Made by a program: the position numbers and the translations under genes. DNA of 64,000 bases from Alphaproteobacteria bacterium. GTDB lineage: Bacteria > Myxococcota_A > UBA796 > CAJQPC01. The notes beneath the pieces were generated by a model. The model was not told where the DNA came from, searched no databases, and was given only the letters and a program-made list of their open reading frames with translations. The stretch covers positions 248,001 through 312,000 of the forward strand of contig JACKEV010000006.1 in NCBI GenBank assembly GCA_020632795.1. The letters are read 5' to 3'. The first letter of the stretch is position 1, and each line of letters opens with the position of its first letter. Shown in pieces: positions 27,122 to 34,691 of the stretch.

Positions 27122-28837
27122 TCAGCCGCCAGGGGCGAGGGCGACGATGACGCCGACGCCCGGGACATCCCAGGGCAGCTCGACGGCGGCGAGCCCCTCC
27201 CGCCGGACGGTGGCGGCGACCTCGGCGTCCTCCAGGATGCCGATGGGCGCGGCCAGAACGCCGGGGGCGACGCAGGGCAGCATGCGGAGCAGCCCGTCGA
27301 CCACGCTGCCCATCGGCACGACCTCGTCCACCAGCCCCACCTCCAGCAGCGTGCCCGAGGAGACCGCCGCGCCGGTGCCGAGGGACTCCATCAGCGCCTG
27401 GCCGGCGCGCAGGGCGTCGTCGAAGGAGGGCCAGGTGGCCAGGGTGCCCCGCTCGCCGGAGACCACGCAGCGGGGGCCGAAGGTGCGCACGGCGGCCTCG
27501 AAGCGCTCCCGGGTGGCCTCCCGGTCGTCGGGGTGGGGGAGCAGCACCGCCCCCGCGCGCAGCGACTCCACCGCCAGGCTGGGGTCCACCGCCTGCTCGG
27601 GCAGCAGGTCCCGCGCCCCGGGCATGTCGAGGAGCTGGCCGGCCGTGAGCACGTCCGGGGGCCGCTCGAGCTGCTCCAGCACCAGGCGCAGGGGGCGATC
27701 GGTGTCGTTGTGGATGAGGAGCTTCACCAGCCCGGGGGCCGCGCGCAGCCGCGGGGGGGTCAGCGCGCCGTCCTTCGCCACCACCCGCAGTTCGGTGTCG
27801 GCGGCGTCGGGGCGCACCTCCACGCTGGCGGTCTCCAGCGGCGGCCAGGTGCGCAGGCGGAACGGCCCGATCGGCAGCTCCAGGGCGACCTCGGCCTGCT
27901 CTCCGGGGGCGAAGCGCTCCTGGGCCAGCATGTGGCGCTGGCGGCCGGGGCTGCCGATGCACTCCACGGGGACGTCGAAGTCCCGGATGGCCGGCGCGGG
28001 ACGGAACGTCACCGCCACCGAGTCGGGGAAGGTGCCGTCAAAGTAGACGTTGCAGGAGCTGCAGTGGACCCGGCGCTCCGGCTCGCCAAGGGTCTCCATG
28101 CGGGCGGCGGGGCCCTGGCAGGAGGGGCAGATCAAGTCCCAGCGCAGGGACAGCACGCCCACCCGCACCGCGTCCAGGAAGGCGGGCACGGCCTGCTCGG
28201 GCAGCAGGTTCCACGCCTTCGCCAGGCGCAGCGGGGCGATGTTGTCCTGCTCCCGCAGGGGGGCGGTGCGGAGCAGCGTGCTGAGCTTCTCGCCGAAGCC
28301 GGGGGGGCCCAGGTCGGCGCTCAGGGTGGTCAGGCGCGCGTTCGCCTCGGGGCCCAGCGGCGGAGGCCCGCCCAGGATGGGGCCGGCGGTGCCCACCAGC
28401 TCGGCCAGCATGTAGTTCAGCGCCCGGTCCAGCTTGGGGCGGGTCCGGGTGTTCAGCTCCAGGGACACCAGGGGGCGGGCCAGGATCGTGCGGGGGGTCA
28501 CCGCGACGGTGTAGCGGATGTCGGTGCCCTTCGCGGTGCGGCGCAGCCGCAGCGTGGTCACCACCTCCTCGGCGGGGGTGCCGTGGAAGCGGCGCACCAC
28601 CCGGAACCACTCCGGCGCCCGGTACTGGAACGGCAGCTCCTCCCAGGTCATGTCCAGGCCCAGGAAGCGGGCCCGCCCGGTGCGCTTCACCGAGCCGTCG
28701 GGCTGGGGCTCGCTCTCGAAGCGGAAGCCCAGCTCGGCGACCTTGTTGAAGCGGTCGGTGTCCGAGAGGACGCGCCAGACCCGCTCGATCGGCGCGGGGG
28801 AGCTCAGCTCCCAGGTCAGCGTGACGGGCTCAGCCAT
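27122..28837 (-). CDS. SRPBCC/DUF5939-like protein with degenerate cyclase-like tail
   Basis: A 571-aa protein. Residues 5-150 are an SRPBCC-type lipid-binding fold (LTWELSSPAPIERVWRVLSD). Residues about 170-420 match the DUF5939 layout, with a two-CxxC zinc ribbon (CPSC...CSSC) and a beta domain. The last 110 residues align in outline with a class III nucleotide cyclase (PSFDDALRAGQALMESLG, then VDGLLRMLPCVAPG in place of VN.AARLQ.A.PG), but the metal-binding Asp residues are absent, so it should not cyclise. Family members elsewhere carry an active cyclase. I used the ATG at 28837. It sits 16 bp after the WYL regulator gene. Confidence 0.65.
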   Translation of the reverse strand: MAEPVTLTWELSSPAPIERVWRVLSDTDRFNKVAELGFRFESEPQPDGSVKRTGRARFLGLDMTWEELPFQYRAPEWFRVVRRFHGTPAEEVVTTLRLRRTAKGTDIRYTVAVTPRTILARPLVSLELNTRTRPKLDRALNYMLAELVGTAGPILGGPPPLGPEANARLTTLSADLGPPGFGEKLSTLLRTAPLREQDNIAPLRLAKAWNLLPEQAVPAFLDAVRVGVLSLRWDLICPSCQGPAARMETLGEPERRVHCSSCNVYFDGTFPDSVAVTFRPAPAIRDFDVPVECIGSPGRQRHMLAQERFAPGEQAEVALELPIGPFRLRTWPPLETASVEVRPDAADTELRVVAKDGALTPPRLRAAPGLVKLLIHNDTDRPLRLVLEQLERPPDVLTAGQLLDMPGARDLLPEQAVDPSLAVESLRAGAVLLPHPDDREATRERFEAAVRTFGPRCVVSGERGTLATWPSFDDALRAGQALMESLGTGAAVSSGTLLEVGLVDEVVPMGSVVDGLLRMLPCVAPGVLAAPIGILEDAEVAATVRREGLAAVELPWDVPGVGVIVALAPGG

Positions 28838-28853
28838 CCTGGCACCCCTATCC

Positions 28854-29822
28854 TTATCCGAGTCGTTCGACGGCCTTGCGGTGGGCGGCACGGAGCTGCT
28901 CGACGAGCTTGGGCGGGCGCTCCACCTCGACCTGACCGGCGAAGCCCAGGAGCCACGTCAGCAATTCGTGGGTGAGCGCGACCCGCATCGTCAGGCGCAG
29001 GCGACCGTCGTCCAGCTCCTCGAGGCGCTGGGAGTGGTGCCACTTGCGCTCGGCGACCACCGAGGCGACGTCGGCGTCGAACACCGCCGAGACCTCCACG
29101 GCCGGGCCGCTGATGATGCCGAAGGCGTCGCGCACGTGGTCCTCGGGCCGGTAGTCCGGCGGGACCGCGAACTTCTCCAGGCGCAGCCGGTCGAAGCGGG
29201 TGAAGCGCTCCACCGCGAAGGTCTTGAGCTTGCCGTCGGCCCGGTCGCGCGCGAACAGGTAGAGCCCCTGGCGGTAGGTGGCCAGGGTGTAGGGCTCCAG
29301 CGTGTAGTCGCGGGCGACGCCGTCGGCGCGGGCGTACTCGGCGCGGGCCGGGTTCTCGTACAGCAACGAGGTCATGACCTCGTCGATGAGGTCGCCCATC
29401 TCGCTGTAGTCCTTGGCGTGCTCGGGCACGGCCATGAACCGGCGGTCCAGATCCCGGGCCAGATCGGCGTGGGCCCGCGGGATGGCGGGCTCCAGGCGCT
29501 CGATGGCGTCGTCCAGGTCGGACGCGAACTGGGTGCCGCTCAGGAACGTGAACAGCTTGCGGCCGAAGTGCAGCGAGAGCACCTCGGGCAGGGTGAGCTG
29601 CACGCCCGCGCGGCGGTAGCTGGGGTCCAGCGAGATCGTGCGATCGTAGCCGGTCCCCTCGTCGATGATCGGCAGCCCCAGCGACCGGAGGTCCGACAGG
29701 TACCGCCGGAGGGTCCGCGGGTCCAGGTTGAAGCGCTCCATGAACTCGACCGCGCGGATGCCCCCGCGGCGGTTCATCAGCTCCACCATCCTCACCATCT
29801 TCTGCGACTTGTTCAGCCTCAT
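28854..29822 (-). CDS. WYL-domain transcriptional regulator
   Basis: A 322-aa regulator with an N-terminal winged-helix (residues 1-60, MRLNKSQKMVRMVELMNRR ... RTLRRYLSDLRSLGLPI) and a WYL domain whose core is LATYRQGLYLFARDRADGKL with the C-terminal WCX-like extension. WYL proteins sense ligands such as nucleic acids or nucleotides. I used ATG 29822, with GGAG 9 bases upstream; an in-frame ATG at 29918 would add a basic Arg-rich leader. It is divergent from proB with 163 bp between and is the first gene of the operon with the DUF5939-like and carotenoid oxygenase genes, which it likely controls. Confidence 0.83.
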   Translation of the reverse strand: MRLNKSQKMVRMVELMNRRGGIRAVEFMERFNLDPRTLRRYLSDLRSLGLPIIDEGTGYDRTISLDPSYRRAGVQLTLPEVLSLHFGRKLFTFLSGTQFASDLDDAIERLEPAIPRAHADLARDLDRRFMAVPEHAKDYSEMGDLIDEVMTSLLYENPARAEYARADGVARDYTLEPYTLATYRQGLYLFARDRADGKLKTFAVERFTRFDRLRLEKFAVPPDYRPEDHVRDAFGIISGPAVEVSAVFDADVASVVAERKWHHSQRLEELDDGRLRLTMRVALTHELLTWLLGFAGQVEVERPPKLVEQLRAAHRKAVERLG

Positions 29823-29930
29823 ACAGATCTGCTCCGAGCCATCTGTCCCGATGCGAACGGGTTCGAACACGCACACCACACGGCGCCGCTGCCGTCTCTT
29901 GGCAACTTCGCCACGCATAGCCTAACCGAT

Positions 29931-29944
29931 ACGCCAAAAGGCGT
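29931..29944. promoter_or_regulatory. Small palindrome between WYL regulator and proB
   Basis: The sequence ACGCC-AAAA-GGCGT, a perfect 5-bp inverted repeat with a 4-base spacer, lies 42 bp before the proB start and 109 bp before the WYL start. It is a plausible operator, but no promoter hexamers can be assigned with confidence. Confidence 0.3.
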
Positions 29945-29985
29945 GACAAGTTCCGTCCGCCCCGGTTCCGGTTAGAGGGGGTCGC

Positions 29986-31110
29986 ATGGAGCGCACCACG
30001 CTGAATGAGGCCCGCCGGGTCGTGGTCAAGCTGGGCACCCGGGTGCTGACCGAGGACGACGGCCGGTTGGCTTTGTCTCGTCTTTTCGAGGTGGTAGAGG
30101 AGACCGCCCGCGCCTGGCGCGCCGGCCGGGAGATCCTCCTGGTCAGCTCGGGGGCGGTGGGGCTGGGCCGCGACGCCCTCGGACTTTTTCAGTCCCCCCG
30201 CGACCTGGCCGCCCGACAGGCTTGCGCGGCGGTGGGGCAAACGAGGCTCATGAGCCTCTACGAGGTGGGGTTCTCCCGCCTGGGCATGCGCTGCGCCCAG
30301 GTGCTGCTGACCCAGGGGGACTTCGACGAGCGGGCCCGCTACCTCAACCTGCGCTCGGCGCTCAACGCGCTGCTGGCCCACAAGGTCGTGCCGGTCATCA
30401 ACGAGAACGACGTGGTGTCCACCGAGGAGCTGGCCCTCACCCCCGGCCGGGGCCGGCTGGTGTTCGGGGACAACGATCGGCTGAGCGCGCTGGTGGCCAG
30501 CAAGCTCGACGCGGATCTGCTGGTGCTGCTCACCGACGTGGACGCGGTCTACGACCGCAACCCCCGCGACCACGCCGATGCCCGCCGCCTGGATCGCCTG
30601 GAGCCGGAGGACGCGGTGGACGCCGGGGGCGCGGGCAGCGCGGCCAGCCGGGGCGGCATGCGCAGCAAGGTCGACGCCGCCCGGGTCGCCGCGCGCTCGG
30701 GCTGCCACGCGGTCATCGCCTCGGGGCGCACCCCCGGGGTGCTGCGTCGGGTGCTGGCCGGCGAGGTCGAGGGCACCTGGGTCCCGGCGGTGGGGGGCCT
30801 GGCCGCCCGGCGCCGCTGGATCGCCTTCGCCGCCGCGCCGCGCGGGGTCCTGCACCTGGACCCCGGGGCGGTCCGGGCGCTGCGCGAGCGCGGGGCCAGC
30901 CTGCTGGCGGCGGGGGTCTCCCGGGTGGAGGGGGACTTCGCCGAGGGCGACGTCGTCGAGCTGAAAGACGACCGGGGCGCGGTGATCGGCCGGGGGGTGG
31001 TGAGCTGCGACGCCGAGGGCGCGCGCCGGTGGCGGTCCGGCGAGGCCCCGCCGAACACCCACAACCGCCACGCCCTGGTCCACCGAGACACCCTGGTTCT
31101 GGAGCCGTGA
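29986..31110 (+). CDS. proB: Glutamate 5-kinase
   Basis: A 374-aa ProB with the amino-acid-kinase domain and a C-terminal PUA domain, about the usual 367 aa. It phosphorylates glutamate with ATP, the first step in proline synthesis. Seen: VVVKLGTRVLT at 12-22, VSSGAVGLGRDALGL, VPVINENDVVS, FGDNDRLSALVASK and LLTDVDAVYDRNP, all family motifs. The PUA domain covers about 280-365. AGGGGG lies just upstream of the ATG. The stop overlaps the proA start (TGATG), so both enzymes are made together, as expected for the enzymes that pass an unstable intermediate. Confidence 0.95.
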   Translation: MERTTLNEARRVVVKLGTRVLTEDDGRLALSRLFEVVEETARAWRAGREILLVSSGAVGLGRDALGLFQSPRDLAARQACAAVGQTRLMSLYEVGFSRLGMRCAQVLLTQGDFDERARYLNLRSALNALLAHKVVPVINENDVVSTEELALTPGRGRLVFGDNDRLSALVASKLDADLLVLLTDVDAVYDRNPRDHADARRLDRLEPEDAVDAGGAGSAASRGGMRSKVDAARVAARSGCHAVIASGRTPGVLRRVLAGEVEGTWVPAVGGLAARRRWIAFAAAPRGVLHLDPGAVRALRERGASLLAAGVSRVEGDFAEGDVVELKDDRGAVIGRGVVSCDAEGARRWRSGEAPPNTHNRHALVHRDTLVLEP

Positions 31111-32393
31111 TGGACACCCGAGCTGTCGCCACCCGCGCCCGCGCCGCCGCCCGCACCCTGGGGTCGGCCCCCGCCGTGTCCCGGGACGCCGCGCTGCGGC
31201 ACCTCTCCGCCCTGCTCGCCGAGCGGGAAGAGGCCCTGCTGGCCGCCAACCGCGCGGACCTCGGCCGCGCCGACGCCGAGGGCCTGGCCGCCCCCCTGAG
31301 GGCCCGGCTGGCGCTCTCCCCGGCCAAGCTGGCCACCCTGCGCGAGGGCATCGACGCCCTGCTGGACGGCGGCGACCCCCTGGGCCGGCCGCTGCGGCGC
31401 ACCGAGCTGGACGCCGGGCTCATCCTCACCCAGGTCACCAGCCCTCTGGGCCTCCTGCTCATCATCTTCGAGAGCCGGCCGGACGCGGTCATCCAGATCG
31501 GCAGCCTCGCGCTGCGCAGCGGCAACGGCGTGCTGCTCAAGGGCGGCTCCGAGGCCTCGGCCTCCAACCGGGCGCTGGTGGGCTGCCTGCGGGACGCCCT
31601 GTCCGCCGCCGGGCTGGACCCCGACGCGGCGGTCAACGTCGAGGGCCGCGAGGCGGTGGCCGGGCTGCTGGCGCTGGACGACTGCGTCGACCTCGTCATC
31701 CCCCGGGGCTCGGGCGAGCTGGTGCGGCGCATCCAATCCTCCACCCGGATCCCGGTGCTGGGCCACGCCGAGGGGGTCTGCCACCTCTACCTGGATGCGG
31801 CGGCTGACCCCGCGCGGGCCACCCGGCTGGCGGTGGACGGCAAGTGCGACTACCCCGCGGCCTGCAACGCCACCGAGGCGCTGCTGGTGCACCGGGACTT
31901 CCTGCCCGAGCTGGCCGGGGTCGGGTCGGCGCTGCGGTCTCGGGGGGTGACCCTGCGGGCGGACGCGCGGGCGCTGCCCCTGCTGCCCGGGGCCCAGCCC
32001 GCCACCGAGGCCGACCGGGGCCACGAGTACGGCGACCTCACCCTCGCGGTGTTCACGGTGGACAGCCTGGACGAGGCCATCGACTTCATCCACGCCCACG
32101 GCAGCGGCCACACCGACGCCATCTGCACCCGCGACGCCGACGCGGCGGCGGCCTTCCTGGCCCGGGTCGACAGCGCCAGCGTCTTCCACGACGCCAGCAC
32201 CCGCTTCGCCGACGGCTACCGCTACGGCCTGGGCGCTGAGGTGGGCATCAGCACCGGCCGCATCCACGCCCGGGGCCCGGTGGGGGTGGACGGATTGCTG
32301 ACCACCCGGTGGCTTCTTTCCGGACAAGGGCAGTGCGCGGGGGACTACAAGGCCGGCGGGCGCCGCTTCACCCACCGGAAGTTGCCGGTCTGA
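31110..32393 (+). CDS. proA: Gamma-glutamyl phosphate reductase
   Basis: A 427-aa ProA of the aldehyde dehydrogenase superfamily, which reduces gamma-glutamyl phosphate with NADPH to glutamate semialdehyde. The catalytic Cys is 252 in YPAACNATEALLV; IFESRPDAVIQI, LKGGSEA and GRIHARGPVGVDGL are typical. Length matches the E. coli enzyme (417). Earlier in-frame codons lie inside proB and are not used. It converges on the mscS-like gene, with the stops one base apart. Confidence 0.95.
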   Translation: MDTRAVATRARAAARTLGSAPAVSRDAALRHLSALLAEREEALLAANRADLGRADAEGLAAPLRARLALSPAKLATLREGIDALLDGGDPLGRPLRRTELDAGLILTQVTSPLGLLLIIFESRPDAVIQIGSLALRSGNGVLLKGGSEASASNRALVGCLRDALSAAGLDPDAAVNVEGREAVAGLLALDDCVDLVIPRGSGELVRRIQSSTRIPVLGHAEGVCHLYLDAAADPARATRLAVDGKCDYPAACNATEALLVHRDFLPELAGVGSALRSRGVTLRADARALPLLPGAQPATEADRGHEYGDLTLAVFTVDSLDEAIDFIHAHGSGHTDAICTRDADAAAAFLARVDSASVFHDASTRFADGYRYGLGAEVGISTGRIHARGPVGVDGLLTTRWLLSGQGQCAGDYKAGGRRFTHRKLPV

Positions 32394-32394
32394 C

Positions 32395-33228
32395 TCACCC
32401 CGCCTGCAGGATCGCCAGCGTCTCGTAGGGCATGTCCACCCCCGCGCCGCGCAGGGCCTCGAACACCCGCTCCCGCAGCTCTCCGCGCATGGGGATGTGG
32501 GACTTCTCGTCGTCGATCCAGACCCGCAGCTCGAGCTGGACGTTGTAGTCGTTCAGGGCGGTCACCAGCACCGCGGGCGCGGGCTCGCTCATGTAGCGGG
32601 CGTCGTCGGAGACCAGGGCCAGCAGCAGCGCGCGGGCGCGGGCCAGGTCCTCGGTGACCGCGACGGTGACGGGGATGTCGAGGCGCAGGTGCGGGAAGTT
32701 GGTGTAGCTGGCCACCTTGGTGTTCACGACCACGTTGTTGGGGATGGCGAGCATGCGCCCGTCGGGGGTCACCAGGCGGGTGCTGCGCAGGGTGATGTCG
32801 GCGACCCGGCCGTAGCTGCCGTCGATCTCCACCAGATCCCCGATGACGAAGGGCCGGTCCCAGAAGATGAACAGCCCGGAGATGACGTTGGAGACCGCGT
32901 CGCGCGCCGCGAAGCCGATGGTGATGCCGGCCACCCCCAGGCTGGCCAGCAGCGAGCTGGTGTCCACGCCCAGCTGCCCCAGCGCCGTGAGCACGCCCAC
33001 AATCATCAGCGACGAGCGGGTCAGGGTGCGCAGGAAGCTCTCGGCGGTGGGCTCCAGGTCGACCCGGTTGAACACCGCCAGCAGCAGCCGGTCCACGCTG
33101 GAGGTGATCAGCCGGAACACCAGCAGCGTCAGCCCGGCGCTCAGCAGGGCGGGGAGCCAGCGGGCGGCGGCGGCGGCGAGGGCCTCCGGGCCGAAGGTCT
33201 GGGCGAGGGGCTCAAGGAACGCTTCCAT
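32395..33228 (-). CDS. MscS-family mechanosensitive channel
   Basis: A 277-aa small-conductance mechanosensitive channel homologue, close to the 286 aa of E. coli MscS. It has three predicted membrane segments; the pore helix TM3 is in LASLGVAGITIGFAARDAV and the following NVISGLFIFWDRPFVIGDLVEIDG begins the cytoplasmic beta domain (also SYGRVADITLRSTRLVTPDG). It opens in response to membrane tension to release solutes in osmotic downshock. GGAG lies 7 bases before the start. Confidence 0.9.
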   Translation of the reverse strand: MEAFLEPLAQTFGPEALAAAAARWLPALLSAGLTLLVFRLITSSVDRLLLAVFNRVDLEPTAESFLRTLTRSSLMIVGVLTALGQLGVDTSSLLASLGVAGITIGFAARDAVSNVISGLFIFWDRPFVIGDLVEIDGSYGRVADITLRSTRLVTPDGRMLAIPNNVVVNTKVASYTNFPHLRLDIPVTVAVTEDLARARALLLALVSDDARYMSEPAPAVLVTALNDYNVQLELRVWIDDEKSHIPMRGELRERVFEALRGAGVDMPYETLAILQAG

Positions 33229-33305
33229 CGACGCTCTCCTGGATCGGGTCTTCCAGATTCTATGGGGGGAGCGCGTTAGAGGATTGCGCCGAGATTGGAG
33301 ACCGG

Positions 33306-34691
33306 ATGCCCCGACGGGAGCGCATGGCGCGGGTCGACGCCGCCTGGCTGCACATGGAGACCCCCGACAACCTCATGATGATCACCGGGGTGATGTGGTT
33401 CGAGGTGCCCCTGGACCGCGCCGCCGTGGCCGAGGTGGTGCGGGAGCGGCTGGTGGAGCGGTTCCCGCGCTTCCGGGATCGGGTGGTGGAGCATCGGCTG
33501 GGCGGCCCGGCCTGGGCCCCGGACCCCGACTTCTCCCTGGAGCACCACCTCGTCGAGGTGCGCCTGCCCCAGCCCGGCGACCACGCCGCGCTGGAGGCCC
33601 TGGTCGACCGGACGCTGTCCACGGCCCTGGACCGCGAGCACCCGCTCTGGCAGGTCATGCTCGTGCAGGACTACCGCGGCGGCAGCGCGCTCCTGACCCG
33701 CATCCACCACTGCATCGCCGACGGCATCGCGCTGGCGCGGGTCCTGCTCAGCCTGGCCGACCCCGCGGAGGGGGTGGAGACCGATGACGTCCTCACCCCG
33801 GACCTGGAGGACGACCACGGGCACTCCCGGCTGCGCGCCCTCGGGCTGCAGGCCCGCGAGGCGGTCCACGGGGCGGCCCGCGCGGCCCGCACCCTGGCCC
33901 ACGAGGGCAAGGAGGTCGTGCGGAACCCCGGGGAGGTGCTGGACGCCGGGCGCTACGGCGCCGAGGCGGTGGCCAAGCTGCTCACCCTGCCCGACGAGCT
34001 GCCCACCTGTCTGCGCGGCGCGCTGAGCGTGCGCAAGCGGGCGGCGTGGTCCGACAGCTTCACCCTGGCCGAGGTCAAGCGGGTGGGCAAGGCCATCGGC
34101 GCGACGGTCAACGACGTCCTGCTCACCACGGTCACCGGGGCGCTGCGGCGCTACATGCTGGAGCGGGACGGCCCGGTGGTCGACGTCACCACCTTCGTGC
34201 CCGTGAACCTGCGCCCCCTGGACGGCCCCATCGCCCTGGGCAACCGGTTCGGCCTGGTCTTCCTCACGCTGCCGGTCAGCGTGCACACCCCGTTGGGCCG
34301 CCTCCACGCGCTGAAGGCCCGGATGGACGCCATCAAGGACTCCCCCGAAGCCCTGGTCGCCTATGGCATCCTGGCAGCGATGGGTCAGGCTCCGGCCGCC
34401 GTGGAGGGCCAGATCGTGCGCTTGTTCGGTCAGAAGGCCAGCGCGGTGATGACCAACGTGCCCGGCCCGCGCCAGCCGCTGCGGCTCGCGGGGGAGCAGG
34501 TCGCCGGCGTCATGTTCTGGGTGCCTCAGTCCGGGGGCGTGGGGCTGGGGGTGAGCATCTTCAGCTACGCCGGGAAGGTCCTGCTCGGGATCAACGCCGA
34601 CGCCGCCATCCTCCCGGATCCACACGAGATCATCCGAGGCGCCGAGGCCGAGTTCGCCGCCCTCGCCGCCCTCACGGAGCCCGCCGCATGA
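33306..34691 (+). CDS. WS/DGAT-family acyltransferase
   Basis: A 461-aa protein of the bifunctional wax ester synthase/acyl-CoA:diacylglycerol acyltransferase family, which builds storage lipids at the inner membrane. The active-site motif HHxxxDG is exact: HHCIADG at 134-140. Other family blocks: PLWQVMLVQDY, GATVNDVLLTTVTGALRRY and VMTNVPGPRQPLRLAG near the C-terminus. The size fits (about 450-480). GGAG lies 5 bases before the ATG. Its stop overlaps the start of the GH31 gene (ATGA), an odd partnership for a lipid enzyme. Confidence 0.9.
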   Translation: MPRRERMARVDAAWLHMETPDNLMMITGVMWFEVPLDRAAVAEVVRERLVERFPRFRDRVVEHRLGGPAWAPDPDFSLEHHLVEVRLPQPGDHAALEALVDRTLSTALDREHPLWQVMLVQDYRGGSALLTRIHHCIADGIALARVLLSLADPAEGVETDDVLTPDLEDDHGHSRLRALGLQAREAVHGAARAARTLAHEGKEVVRNPGEVLDAGRYGAEAVAKLLTLPDELPTCLRGALSVRKRAAWSDSFTLAEVKRVGKAIGATVNDVLLTTVTGALRRYMLERDGPVVDVTTFVPVNLRPLDGPIALGNRFGLVFLTLPVSVHTPLGRLHALKARMDAIKDSPEALVAYGILAAMGQAPAAVEGQIVRLFGQKASAVMTNVPGPRQPLRLAGEQVAGVMFWVPQSGGVGLGVSIFSYAGKVLLGINADAAILPDPHEIIRGAEAEFAALAALTEPAA

